From contig NQMI01000136.1 of assembly GCA_002270565.1 (NCBI GenBank), forward strand, positions 1 through 64,000: 64,000 nucleotides of DNA, in the 5' to 3' direction. Position 1 is the stretch's first letter, and the number at the start of each line of letters is the position of its first letter. Source of the DNA: Stenocarpella maydis (lineage: Eukaryota > Ascomycota > Sordariomycetes > Diaporthales > Diaporthaceae). Shown here piece by piece: positions 21,817-34,456 of this stretch. The translations under genes and the position numbers were made by a program. The notes beneath the pieces were generated by a model that saw nothing but the letters and a program-made list of their open reading frames with translations, was not told the origin of the DNA and searched no databases.

Positions 21817-22425
21817 GTATTTTCCAGGCGCGTACACCAAAACACTATGCTAGAGTATTACAATATGCAATGACAAGTAGCAAATCAACTCCACTTTTGA
21901 CGCGATGCATGCCGCGTGATGCGTACAATATACACTCCTTTCATCTTATTGTTTGGCGGGAGGGGAGGGGGGGGAAGAAACAAAAAAAAAAAAAAAAAAA
22001 AAAAAAGGCAGACGTCATGACCCTTCCATCCCGCTTCCTCACTTTGCCGCCATGCTTTTTCTTGCTCGGTGGATCTTGATTGAATTGGATAAGAGGGAGA
22101 AGAGGGACGATGTAGTTGATGGAATGACGGTTAAATGATGATCCAGAACGCCAGGGGGAACGAGCGACGTGCGTCCCTTCCTCCCTTCCCTTGTGGGAGC
22201 CCCGTTTACCTCCCTTGACCCCGCAACACCCGGTTGGAAATTCCAAAGTCAGAGTTGAAAGCTCACGCTTCGTCCCTTTTGCTTTACTCCTCGTGTATCC
22301 GCTCCGTCGTGGTTGTTGCCGCCGCCGCCACTGCTGCTGGTGGTGCTGTTACTGCGGCCCCCTCCCCGGATCCAAGACCTGGGCTCACCGCCGTGCTCGT
22401 GCTCAGAAAGATCCTCAGGGATCGC
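21817..22425. other. Intergenic with 25-A run
   Basis: A homopolymer of about 25 A lies at 21982-22006, preceded by a G-rich stretch. The region is downstream of both the plus-strand Cys-rich candidate and the minus-strand gene at 22426, so it should contain both 3' UTRs. No other gene is seen. Confidence 0.45.
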
Positions 22426-25400
22426 CTAGAACCCGAACTTCTTCTTCTGCTTGGCCGGCTTCTGGTTGCTCATGTCCTTGAGGATGTCGTCAAAAGTGCT
22501 GCTGAGGGTGTGGCCGTGGCCGTTGCCGTTACCCTTGCCGCTGCCGACGGGCTTGCGCGCGGGCACCGCGCAATCGCCGCGCATGTTATCGGCCGACCTA
22601 GAGTTGCGGATGGTGCCCGGCGCCGAGGACCCGCCCGACGAGCTGTCCGGCGTCTCCGGGCCGAGCGAGTCCTGGCGTTGCGCCACCTGGAAGCTGTACA
22701 CGCGGCTGGAGCGGCGGTCCACGGGGGCTGCGGCCACGGGGGGCCCCAGCGGCTCGAGGGCGGACAGGCCAGCGAAGCTCGCGCGGAAGTTGGAGCCCGC
22801 CCCGCGGCCGGCGGCCAGCCCGCTGCTGGGCGAGATGACGCGCATCTGGGGGCCGGCCGCGGGTGACGCCGGCGCCGAGCTAACGGGAGAGTTGCCGTTG
22901 CTGCTGTGGTAGCCGCCCGTGCCACCCATGCCCATCACTGGGTCGTTGTCCTCGAAGACTGCGCGCGGGGCCTCGAGCGGCGAGTACGCGAGGCCGGCAG
23001 CCGCGTCGGCGAGCGCTGGTGGCTGTGGCAGGCCGACCAAACCGGCGTCGCCGCCGTTCACCTTAGCCTCCTCCCACATCTTGGCCGCCTCCCAGCAGTG
23101 CGAGCGTTCGAACGTGCCCTCGACTGAGAACATGACCACGTCCGCCGAGAGCTCGACCTTGACCTGTGACCCGGGGAGTTGGTACCAGGCCTTGCGGACC
23201 TCGCCTGCCTCCTCGAGCCACGGTGGGTTGCCCATCGGCGGCTGGCAGAGGAAGTACTCGACGCCGTCGGTGAACTGCAGGCCGGGCGCGTCGATGACGA
23301 GCAGCGGCAGCGACTGGATGACCACGTAGAGGAAGATCCACATGCCGAGGCGGTTGTCGGCGAGCTCGGCCTGGGACTTGCCCTTGGCCTGGTCGTGGTC
23401 GAACTCCTTGAAGTGCAGGAGGAAAGGCGACTTTATGCTGTCGGCGTCGAAGTTGTAGGACTTGTGCATGACGAGCTGCAGCTCGTGCTCCTTGATGTTG
23501 CGGTCGAACTTGAGCTGGTCTTTTTCCTTCATCTCGTCGTACTTGACCTGCACCGTCTTCATGGTCGGCAGGATGGGGATGTCGTAGGGGATCGGGGGCA
23601 GGACCGGTGGTGAGGACTGGTCGAACTCTGTGAGCAGCTTCCGCAGGGCCCTGATTTGCTCATTGGCCTCCTTGTCGGAGACGTCGTCGACGGCCTGGTC
23701 GATGACGCGGGGCGTGACCGAGTCGCGGTCCACCAGCAGGTCATAGAGCGACGAGAGATCCGCGTACAGCGTCTTGAGGACAAGCCTGTTGAGGCCGCTC
23801 TCCGAGAACGGGTTCTTCTTGCTCCTTGCCTTGGGCGGCCACGCCCCAAACAGGGACTTGTAGTACCCTAGCGTGAAACTCCGCATCCTCGAGAAGGACG
23901 ACTTCCACCGGTTGAACCGCACGTCCTTGAACTCGGAAGAGCCTGCGACGCCAGAAAAGAGGGCCGGGAACTCAAACTCCTCCAGCCTGGAGTTGACGTT
24001 GTGCTGACGGTTCAGCAGGTCCAGGTTCGACCGCTCGAGACGGCGCAACACCTCAGGCGACACCTCCTTGGCCAGTGGCGATTTCAGGGAGACAATTGCC
24101 TGCCACTTGCCGACCGCGTGCGTGAAGGCCTCGTTGTAGAGCTCCCAGCACTTCATGCGCTCACCCAGGATCAGGGCTTCGAGCGTCTTCTCGCGGCTGT
24201 GCCTCACGTCGGCGAGTGACACCTGAGACATGTAAAAGCCAAAGCCCAGGTCGACGCTCTCGCCCCAGGTCGAGCCGTCCATGCTCATGAAGTCAAACTC
24301 CTTCAGAAGCGACGAGATCTCCAGGAATACCGAGAAAATGGTCGGTCGGAACTTTGTTGCTACCAGCGGCTGTCCCGTCAGGAAAGCAAACAGGTTTCGA
24401 ATGGCGATCAGGCGCTGCAGCTCGGGTTGTGTCTTTGGGTCCTGAGAGGCAAGCTGGTCAGGGGCCCCGGGGGGGAGATACAGGCGCGCCATCCCGTCGT
24501 CGGGCGACGGTTGTTGTTGCGGCTGGCGGTCAGCATCCTGGGCTGTCAGATTGTCGCGCCCATCAAAGCTCCTCGACCTGTCCCTCGCGGTCCTGCTGCT
24601 CTCCAGCTCTCCCTGTATCAACTCGTGGAACAGTATTGACGCCTCGATCGCTTGTGACGACACCTTGAAAGACGGTCCTTTTCCGCTGGCCTTGGGGGAG
24701 AGATAGACGAGGACATCGCCGTTTTCGTTCCAGAGCTCGGGTACCTGTCATCACTGTCAGCACTACCTCCTTGGCACACGGTTTTCCCAGCATGCCAATT
24801 ACCTTCTCATTGTTCGCCAGGAACGCCGTGTTATAGTCAGCCTGGTTATCTGCCGACAGAATCCAGGCCTTGCTCGGAGACATCTTCTTCAGGTCCTTGG
24901 AACGGGAGCTCGACTTTCCCGGTAACCAGCTCCGTCGCAACCTTGCTCGGCTGTCAGCGCCGTCGTCGGACTGTTTTGATATGGGCCTGGGGTATGTGAC
25001 GCCATCCGCTGGATTAGAGGAGGCCTGAGGGCCATCGCTCATTATTTCCCTATGTGTCGAGGGTTGCGCAGAACTGCTTCTCACGCGCGTCGCCGAGTTT
25101 GAGGGCGAAGGGCGCCTCGTCGACTGCAACTTGGAGGGGCCGTCTCTCCTGCTGTCCGGAGAAGACTGGTGGGCGGAGCTGCTTCGTGCACTTCCTCGGG
25201 ACTTTGGCGCAACAGGGGACGCGGGCGCCTGTGGATGGCCTTGCGGCAGAGGGTCCTTCGGTGGTAGCGGGGGCGCGCTCTCGGCGGAAACTGCCCGCGG
25301 TTTTCTCTGTACGACCTGCGGCATCTCGGCGTCGGGGTGAGCCTGGGCTTCAGCTCCGGTGTCAGCTGCCTCCGGGGACTCGGAGCGCTCGACACCAAAG

Positions 25401-25915
25401 CCAAAGTCGAAGTCGGAGACCTGGGTTACCGGGGTCTGTATGCCAAGGCCTCCTGCGCCTGGGGAGTTATCGATGGTGGAGACTGAACCTTGGGGGTTTG
25501 AGGACGAGGTTGGGCTGCCGTGGGATGAGGCAGGCCTGGGTGCAAGGTCGACGGTCGAGGCGACGGGCCTCGGCGGGATGGGGTCTGCTCTTAGGTGCGA
25601 GGGAGGCGGTGCGTCTGTTGCTGTTTTGGGGCGCAGGCTGGGGACGGGTTCGGTGGGTGGCGAGCCGCGGGAGCTGGGGGTCGCAAAGAAGGATGTCAGC
25701 ACGTTGAGCCTCGACTTCCTCCTCTGTAGCTTCTCTGCGCCTGGCTCGGCGTCGCCCACTGTGTTGACGGAGCCGGTCCTCACTACGGTCGAGCCCCCGG
25801 GGAACTTGGTGTCCCTCTCGTTGGACGAGTTGGATAGCAGGCTGTGCACGGAGGGCAGCGAGAGCAGCGAGGGCCGGCTGCTCTTGGAGGAGCGAGACGA
25901 CTTGCTCAGTGGCAT
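22426..25915 (-). CDS. Large conserved fungal protein (DUF8004-like)
   Basis: Two exons, 25915-24803 and 24744-22426, joined in phase 0 over a 58 nt intron (GTAATT...GACAG), give 1143 residues. Residues 1-340 are Ser/Pro-rich and low-complexity with many possible phosphosites. A globular part starts near SPSKAWILSADNQADYNTAFLANNEK, continues through VPELWNENGDVLVYLSPK and QAIEASILFHELI, and extends to about residue 950 with long helical segments (for example RLIAIRNLFAFLTGQPLV and NRLGMWIFLYVVIQSLPLLV). The C-terminal 190 residues are again disordered and end KPAKQKKKFGF. It looks like a protein widespread in Pezizomycotina and carrying a domain I believe is catalogued as DUF8004. No function is known to me, and no signal peptide or clear membrane span is visible. 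Confidence 0.75.
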
Positions 25916-28900
25916 GCTGGGCAGACAGGATGTGGAGGAGAGTGCGGCGTGTCTCTCTCAAGTCCTGTTGGAGGGCAGAGTTACGCAAGCAGACAGGCCC
26001 GTGGAGATGGGCAAAGGCATTGGAGTATGAACTGGACAGGAACAGAACAGAAGTCAAGAACAAGAACAGGAGCAACAAGAAGACTACTAACCAGGTCTCA
26101 AGGAACGAGTTCAGGAGCCAGCAAAGGGTATATCAGGCCGGAGGGTGGGGAGTCTGGGCGAAACGGAGGGCAAGGCCGGCGTGTATGGACCGTTGGAGGA
26201 CCGTCTGAACAGCAGTGGCTACTGATGGGTGTGATGGGGCGGGCTGAGGGCGTGTGGGCTCAGATCGGGATTTCGTCAGAGGCTGCGACGCGTCGAGCGA
26301 GCTCGGACGGGCGGGCAGTGTGGAGCAGGGACGGTCCAAGGTGTGACGACGACAAAGCACACAAGCGAGGTTCCGTTGTACTGTGATCCTGGTCGGCCAA
26401 TATGGGCAGGGTTATCGTGGGTCGCTGTGGTGGATTGGGCAACTTGAAACTGGGAGAGATGCGCGGTGGGTGTAGTGTATGTAGCATGTACAGGTCAAAA
26501 TATCTGTGGGGATGCAGTTACGGCAGCATGCTTGGTGGTCTTGGTGATTGTTGGTGTCCTTGGGGAGGAGTCAGTAGAGCACCTGACAAGTCAAACATGC
26601 AGGCCCACGTGTGGGTGTAACGGCAGCTGAATTGTCTTGTCGCTTGTTGGACAGGCCCAGCAAGACAAGGCAAGGAAAAAAAAATAGAACAAAAAAAGAA
26701 AGAAAGAAAAAACAGGCGTCCGAGTGTGACAGTGACGCAGAGTAAAGCGAAAACAAGGGACCAGTACGGGGCCAGGGAACAGTCCGAAGTCGATACTGTC
26801 CAGGAATAGGATAGTGGTAGGCTGGGGGCGGGGCGCAGGAGGGCGACAATGTCGAGGCGAGGCTAGGCGGGCTATCTCGTCTGGTCTGGTCTGGTTTGGT
26901 CTGTGGGATGTTTATTACTTTGGTCTATAATAAGGGGATGGGAGATTTTTGTGGCAGTCGCTGTGGGAGGAGTTGGCACCTCAACCAGTTCACACTTCTT
27001 CAGCAAAACCGTGAAGATGTCATGTCATGCCCCAATAGGACTGGCGCAGCCTGCAGGTGCATGCAAGTGCCGTGAATAGATGAACGAAGACAAAGGCAAA
27101 CAGGGGCCATGTGGCGTCTGGCGGCTGTTGGGTGGCCCTGTCGGGTCTGGTGGCATCCCGTATTGGTTGGCCACCGGCTGGGCTTGCGTGCGTGGTCTGG
27201 TGGTGCATGTGCAATGCGATGGCCTCCCGGAAGCCCGCAGCTGACCGGGGGCCACTTGACCTTGGCGGATTACGAGGTTTTCTTCCCCTTCCCCTTCTGT
27301 CTCTCTTGCTAGCAAGCAAAGTACTGTTGTTAGTCTAGTCGTCGGTTATTCGTATCTAGATTGCTGTATATATATGTGTGTGTATATATGTATACACATG
27401 CACACCTTGCACAGCGAGCTGCCCAGAGCAGACAAGAACTACTGTCATGTAGGTACCTAGGTACCCTAGGTACCTAAGTATGTAGGATTCCCGACTCCGT
27501 CATGTTGTGCAAATCCAAGATCCTGAACGTCTGCACGCCTGCTGCCGAGGCTGGTGCTGGCGCCATGAGCTGCATGTTACTGCGTAACAAGACGGGCTGC
27601 GGGTGGGGCATTTCTGTTGCCTGTACCTGTTTATTACACTCGGTATGGTGTGAGTACTGCCAAGCCCGATTCTGGATGGCTGGGTCGATGGCTTGGTCTC
27701 TACTCTTGGGCCTCGTTTCCAGCTCCAGAGTGCCGGGATGGGCTACTGGTGGCCGTGCGGTTACCGTCCCACGGGACTCAACATCGTACCAATACTATAA
27801 TACTACACTAATACTAACCTTGGAGAGTGTTGAAAAGGGTTTTTGAGCGGAGCGGAAAGGCGGTGTCACGGGGCCCATTCATGCTGGGTCTGGTCTGGTC
27901 TGGTCTGGTCTTCCAAATGCCGACAAGGGCCAACCACAAAAAGTCCGTCTATCTATTTTGGGGACAGCCGTCCGGCCAGCCGGCATCGTCGTACGTACTT
28001 AAGCATCCTCGCTCCTGAAATGCCATTATTACTAGTGAACACCACACAGTACGTATTGCGCGGCCCTCATGCAAGCACAAGCGTTTTCTTCTGCGTGTTT
28101 GTGGGCCTTCACTTTGCCGTTTCTGTCTTAACTCCGAGGCCCTCTGGACCACTGGAGCTCAGGGTCCATGGCTGCTTCGCTGCTGCATGGATGGGTATGC
28201 ATATATATCCATATAATATATATATATATATGGACACAGTAGGGTTACGCGGGCAGCATTCCCAGTGGGCAAGACCCAGGGCCATGTTGTCTCTACACTA
28301 CCTAAATCGTTTTACCTAAATAGTGTAATGGCTGCAGCCCCGGATCGCCTATCGATAATCCATCAAGCCATCGCAGATCATCCCGCCCTCCGCCTATCCA
28401 AGGCCTACCAGCCCGCCGCCACGATATCACCTCTTGGCAACTCTGGATACCCTACCCTATTCTGCGCACTGCTCTTTCCGCCCGTGGTCTCCGCTCCCGA
28501 AGCTGTGGCCATGGGGCACGGCCGGCACGGATCGCGCGGCTATGGGTCCCATCAGCGACACCTCACAGAGAGCAAAAAAAGCTCGTTCGCTTCCACGGCA
28601 TCGTCCCGAACTCATGCGCAATCCAGCCATTGCAACTTACAGTACACTAATTAAGCTGCGCGCCCACGGTCCCCACCCCCCTCTCTGTCTTTGTCGATTG
28701 CAAGCTCGCCTGTCTGGGATACCCCATCAGGACCCAGGGGCTGAGAGCTTGATCGGCACTCCATCCTGCCCCCGTTTCTGGCCACACCGTTTTCTCCCTA
28801 CCTGCAACGGCTGCAACGCCACGGCAGTTGTTGTTCCCCGGGACCATGCAGGAGGATTAACTGTCGACCATCCTTCTGAAGTTGCGAGCGGCACCCCCAG

Positions 28901-30296
28901 TGCGCAAGTGTCTCAGGGGGGCCCATCATAGATCATCCCATCACCGTAGATCTTGGCTCATTGTGGGTGGCCCAGCAGCCCAGCGTTCATGGCCGCCGGC
29001 ATGGCAGCATGGCTGCGTCTTTCTTTTGGGATCTCTTGCCACATACTCCTGACAAGACGCGAGGGTCGGTGTTGCAGAAGGCTGCCGAGCGTCTTGGTTG
29101 CCTTGAAGAACCACACGTGTCGCACAGAATCCGACCTCCTAATTCCGCTTCTCTGTATCTCGAAACAGGACAGACAAGTCGCTAGCGCCCACGACGCCAT
29201 TCTTTGCTGTTTCGACATGCTCTGGTCCTTCCGGAGAGGCCGTGGGCGTTGGGGGATCCAGAGGTGCCACAAGGCTTTCAGGCTTCAGTAGTGTATTTTG
29301 AGTCAGTCCTGACAGCTTGACAGGTCGCGCTGTAGGCCAGGGCCCTGGCGGTCCTGAAGGCCACTGCTTCCTGCCAGGACCGTTCACGTTCACTTGGTGA
29401 TTGCAGGCAGTCGCCCTCGGGTCAAATGGTTAATCATCCATCCACCTCCGCCCTGTACGACCCCGTCATCCGAGCATCCAAATACAGCTGCGAGACGATC
29501 ACACTCATTTGATGACCGCACACTAGTACTCCGCCCGGTGCCTGTGACGTCTTGTCAACTACTTTCTCGAGCCGGTCCTCATTCAAGTGCTGTGTGTGTG
29601 TATGCTTGCTTCATCCGGCCGTCGATAGACTCGTTACCAGTTGGCAGCCGCCGCATTACTTGAGCTGACGTGCACCACAAGAGCTTCCTGACCTGTCCGC
29701 CGCATGTACTGCACGGTGAGCAGTTGAGACGCGCCACGGCGGGCTTCGGGCTCGTCACCTCGCGCCTTCGGGACCAGGCACCAAGCTTACACAGATCACG
29801 CCCGTGTCCTAACTAAGACAGGGCCCACCTGCTTCCAACGGCTTGACCCGAGTCCCGGCGACACCAGTCGAGTGCTGATCGAAAGGGCAAAGAGGCACTG
29901 CGCCTCCCAGTCATACGGCTGCCCATCCCGGATGCATTGCGCCGCAGCATGCTGCAGACTGCAACTGCACGAGGCTTTTGCGCGAGTGCGTACAGAAGGG
30001 GCGTCCACGTGCTGCGTCTTGCAGTATTCGGTGTGCAAAGAGCCGCATCTTACACCAGTCCTGGCGAATCAGAAGACGTGGTTCCATGCCTCACAAGTGC
30101 CCAGCAACCGTGGCTTGCCATTTAACCAGCGCAGCCGTGCTCAACCTTTGCCACACAATCAACTCTGTCAGACATCTCTGTTCTGACTGATACAATATAC
30201 TCCTGATCAGCTCAGGAGTCATTTTGCCGCCGTCTGCGCCCGCCCAGAAACTCACCTGGGGCGCTGGTCAAGTGACTGCTGCCTATTCAGCCCACG
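25916..30296. other. Long intergenic region between divergent genes
   Basis: The 4.4 kb separate a minus-strand gene starting at 25915 from a plus-strand transcription factor gene at 30297, so both promoters are here. It contains simple repeats: TGGTC iterations near 26879-26904 and 27891-27911, an AT/TG run near 27361-27395 and a TA run near 28201-28232. No frame shows domain-like sequence. Confidence 0.4.
27450..27477. repeat. Nested GGTACC/CCTAGG palindromes
   Basis: AGGTACCT units repeat around CTAG and CCTAGG, making overlapping inverted repeats that could form a small cruciform. Comparable TAGGTACCT clusters are scattered in intergenic DNA of many filamentous ascomycetes. No function is implied. 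Confidence 0.5.
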
Positions 30297-32465
30297 ATGA
30301 AGCCCGTCTGGCCAAATGTCGAAGCCCAGGTCATACCTGACGAGATCCAGACCTTCATTGAGCAGTACAATGAAGACGACTTCTTCAGTCAGTACGTCCA
30401 CTTGCCGAACGAGGAAACACCCGCCTACATACAAGCCTCTCTGGACGGCCGCGACGACACGTCGACTTATCTAGACTCCGAGGGGCATGCACCACCATTG
30501 ACGTTGGGACAAACTCCCTCTCCCGCGAGCCGTAGCAGGGCCTCGCCGCCCTCTCCTGGCCGGCTGGGAGATGGCGAGCCCCAGGCTGTTACCAGCTCAT
30601 CATGGCCAGGGGGAGACTTTGACCAGGCGGATCCCGCTGACTACTTGCGTCATGTTGGGGCCGGTCCACAGATCCTCATACAGGGACCCATGTCACCCTC
30701 GTCGAAGTGTATAGAGGACGACATGTCTATCAACTTGTCGCCCGGGAGTTCAGCTCCTTCGGTGGCACCGTTGAGCCCGGTGGCCCGGGCCATGCCCATG
30801 AAACGGGGGAGGAGCAACCCACTGCCCGGGGACAAACGCATCAAGGTGTCCAACATGCGCAAGATCAAGGCCTGCACGCGCTGTCATATCCGGAAACGAG
30901 AAGTAAGACGGCAGCACTCGATCTCTCCGGCCGGGGCGCCTGCTGACATGGTATTAGTGTGACGATGGCGTATCTTGTAAACACTGCGTGAGGGCATACC
31001 CAAAACATCCTGAGGTGTGTGTTCGGGAGAAGCTGTCAGATGCGCGCTTCCCTGAGGGTGATCAGACCAGTGAGTTAGGACCACATCGTCCGGCCGTCTG
31101 CCATCACTGCTAAACTGTGTTGTAGCCGACATTTGGACCCGCGAGTCGACGCCAGTCTCGTCCTTGCCACAGAACTGGCAGCTGTGTGGGACTCCATACC
31201 AAGTCGTTGTGAGAAAGAACCAGTCAAACGACTCACCCAAGCTAGTCTTAGCGCTTCAGCCTTACTATGTGAACGCAAGGCCCTCCACGTCGGCTACAGG
31301 CTACTTCCAGTCACCAGCGCATGTTGGATTTGGCAGTGCTCCGTTGCCCGCGCTGGGCAGCTGGCCTGGTGTGCCACTGGCATCGACCGCGGCGGTAGGG
31401 ACCTGCCTTGCGCCTGGACAACAACACCTGCCTCAGTACCTGCTTATCTGGGCGGAGAGGCAGCTGCTAAGGGAATTGCACGACAGGAATGCCCCAGACT
31501 TCGAGGCCGCTATGCTTTCCTTTCTCCTGGCATACAAGGATAGCCCCCTGGATCTATACGAGGCATCCTCCAGTCCTGGCAAGAAGAAGCTGCCTCCCCA
31601 CACTGGCCCGAAGGATCTCGCCCGCAGGGTCTGTGAGATGCGGTGCTGGTACCTGATCTGGCAAACCTCGAAGCTGTACACACATGCGCATGGGACAGCA
31701 TCTGGCGCGGTCGGGTACCCTAATGGTCACTCGCAACTCCCACCGACGGTGATCTTGGAGCTCAAAAAGATAGCCACCGGGGCGCTCATCGCCTGCGAGA
31801 GGGACATCCTGCTGCAGCTGGACGAGCTGCCCCCCGCCGTCGCTCAGGTCATGGAGCTGCCCCTGTGGGCTTGTATCTGGCAGCTGATTCTAATCTACCG
31901 ACAACTGGCCGCCGGATACTCAAAATTCGCCCACAGTCAGCTGTTGAGCTCGGTCAGCAGCTGGGGCGCTGGTGAGTGATGGCCACATTTACGTGTCATG
32001 CGATGTCTTTCTGGGGTACACACTGCCAGCTGAGGGTTGCTGACCGGTTCCCAGGCTTCAATGAGGTATCCGCATTGCCGGTTGTGGAGCATCTATACCG
32101 GCTGCTGGTCATCAAATATGATGCCCACTTCGGCTCGGCGTCGCCTGTCTTCCCTAAACGTGGCCAACGTCCGACGGCTGAGCTTCTGGGAGGCGACGAG
32201 CGTCTCAGGCGGGAGTGGGAGAATATCTTGCTGCGCCGGAAAGAGTTCTGTGAGCATACAAACCTGATCTTGTTGGAGGCTCCCACCGGGACCCCAACTG
32301 TCTACCCGATTGTCTGCCTAGGGGTGTGGGTGACCAAGTGTGACTGATCTTTGCTCCCTAGACCAAACCATTACAGGCGGCGTGGAGCCTGATGCATACT
32401 TGAAGATTCTTGTGGTCGATGTCGAAGCTACGCTTGAGAACCGGGCTCGCAGAAGGCCGAAGTGA
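30297..32465 (+). CDS. Zn(II)2Cys6 transcription factor
   Basis: Five exons: 30297-30902, 30958-31069, 31126-31971, 32055-32249 and 32362-32465, giving 620 residues; all four introns are GT-AG and phase-consistent. The binuclear cluster is internal: Cys193 and Cys196 in KACTRCHIRKRE at the end of exon 1, then CDDGVSC and KHC from exon 2, so an intron splits the cluster right before its third Cys. A basic MKRGRS...KRIK stretch just upstream may be the nuclear signal. The N-terminal 180 residues are acidic and Ser/Pro-rich, a possible activation region. The C-terminal part is helical (LLIWAERQLLRELHDRN, DILLQLDELPPAVAQVMELPLWACIWQLILIYRQL), but I cannot assign the standard fungal-specific TF domain. 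Targets are unknown. The gene converges with the O-fucosyltransferase-like gene 370 bp downstream. Confidence 0.8.
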
Positions 32466-32838
32466 AGAGGGTTTTCGGCTGTGGTGGCATGTCAACTTGC
32501 CATTGACACCAATCATCTCACTGAGCACGTGCTCTTCAAAAGCGCGTTTTCCAGTACATAGTACCATGAAGCCATGCCAGCATGCGTTCCCGCCTAGCCA
32601 CCACATCTAGGCCCTGAGGATCGGAGCAGCAATGCGTACGGAAAGGCGGGAACAGAGGGTGCGCATGGACGACTGCTTCTTGATCACAACCGACTTCAAG
32701 ACATCAACGCCATCTCCCCACGAGGAAAAGCACAAACAGCCCGTCTGCCACACCATTTTGATTACCATCGATCCAGGCCAGAAACCAAACGCCGACCGAA
32801 TCAACACCGAGCTGTTCTCTAACCCACCACCGAGGATG
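32466..32838. other. Intergenic between convergent genes
   Basis: These 373 bases must hold the 3' UTRs of the transcription factor gene (+) and the glycosyltransferase-like gene (-). No other feature is seen. Confidence 0.5.
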
Positions 32839-34456
32839 TCATGGCCACATTCCATAATACATACTCACCGCCTTTTCCGAATGGCCAAACAGCTTCGAAT
32901 ACCGGTCCTGCCACATCACCATCCCGGGCTTGCCAGGATCCGTGCTCAGCACCTCCAGGAACCCCCCGTACTCGGCGCCGACGCCACTGCTCCCGCCGCC
33001 GTACGCGTTGCCCCTCCGCAGGGCCAGGTTCCACGCGAAGCTGCTCTCGGCGATGCCCAGCACGAACCCGGCGCGCAGCATAATCTCGTAGTCAACCAGC
33101 GCCCTCTGGTCCCAGGTCAGGCGGTTGTTGAGCGCGGCGACCTCGCCTGGCGCCAGGAGGTCCCGCTTGGTGACGACGGCGGCGCCCAGCAGGTCCGCCT
33201 TGGCCCTGAAGCGCCGCACGTCCGCGTCCTCGGAGAGCAGGCCCGTCGCCAGGTACACGACCCTCCCGGGGGTCTCGGGGGCGGCGAGGTAGCCGAGGAA
33301 GTACGCCGCCTGCGCGTCGTAGCCGGGAAACGCGGGCCGGGGGTCCTCGGCCGTCGGCCGGTCGCCCTCGCGGGCGGGGTCCAGGGCGACGTCCTTCTCG
33401 GTGCGCAGGTGGGCGCCCACGAAGCGCGGGTTCTCGTCCTGCCCGGCCTGATTGTGTTCGATGCCCTGGCGCGGGTCGAGCTGCAGGCCGAAGCGGCGCG
33501 AGAGCTCCCACAGGCCCGAGGCGGCCAGCAGCCTGACGTCGTCGCGCACGCGCAGCAGGCGGCCGAAGTCGCGGCGGAAGGCCTCGCCATCGTGATGGGC
33601 GGGCCAGGCGAAGACGGTCTCCTGCAGGTCGACGCGCACGGGGAAGTGGCGCTTCTCGGGGGGCAGCTCGCGCGCGTAGAACTCGGCGAAGCGGTGGGTG
33701 ATGTTCTGCGGGTTGGCGAGGATGCTCGTCTGCGTGCCGTTCAACTCGACCGTGTCCTGCGTCAGCATGCTCATGCTCACCAGCAGCGGTTTGAGCAGGC
33801 TCGGCTTGTCGTAGAGGTCGTCCAGGGACCTGTGGACCCGCATCTGCGGGCAGTGGGACTGCAGGGAGGTGAGCAGGTGCTCGGACGAGAACATGTAGTC
33901 GACGGGCTGGCCCTTGGACTGCTGCTCGCCGTGGAGGTTGGAGATGTCGGCCGGGGAGCGGCGGGTGATCCGGGGGAGGACGAGTTGCGCTGGGAAGAAT
34001 GGACTTGTCAGTAGTGATGACAATTACGGGACACCCGCAGGCTAGATAGGTCGCTCGGCTGGCCGTTGGACCCACGCAACGAGCCAGAGTTGTAGACTAA
34101 CCTCCTATCTCAATCGCGAATCGTATGCAGTGCAGCAGCCCATTCTTGACCTCACCTATGCCCCCCGGCATGGGCGAGCATGTCAGGATGAGGGCCTTGT
34201 CATCAGGGTGCCACTTCCTAGCCGCGCAGAGCCGCGCCAGCTCCGCACCCTCGAACCTGCCGTCGACCTGGCTGGCGAGCAGGTCCGAGACGAAGAGCTT
34301 CTTCTCGTCCTTGAAGCTGCGCAGGACCTCGGCGTACCGGTCGCGGACCTGATTCTCCTCGAGGTCCGATAGGAAGTACAGCAGCAGCAGCGCCGGCGCA
34401 AGGAACTTGACGATGCGGACGAGCCGGGGCGAGTCCAGAAGCCTTGGCCTGATCAT
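32839..34456 (-). CDS. O-fucosyltransferase-like Golgi glycosyltransferase
   Basis: Two exons, 34456-34102 and 33989-32839 (intron GTTAGT...CCCAG, 112 nt), encode 501 residues. A hydrophobic signal anchor at about residues 14-31 (VKFLAPALLLLYFLSDL) indicates a type II membrane protein. The motif LTCSPMPGGIGEVKNGLLHCIRFAIEIGG, continuing across the splice into AQLVLPRITRR, is the N-terminal nucleotide-sugar loop typical of fungal members of the GDP-fucose O-fucosyltransferase-like fold. Later, PRFVGAHLRTEKD is the arginine-containing donor-binding motif and the FVLGIAESSFAWNLALRR region is the C-terminal donor-site motif. A role in secretory-pathway glycosylation is likely. Donor and acceptor are not known, and many fungi lack GDP-fucose, so another sugar is possible. 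Confidence 0.75.

Noticed and set aside
32632..34014. 460-codon plus-strand ORF
   Set aside because: Antisense of the O-fucosyltransferase-like gene; Arg/Ala/Gly-rich mirror sequence.
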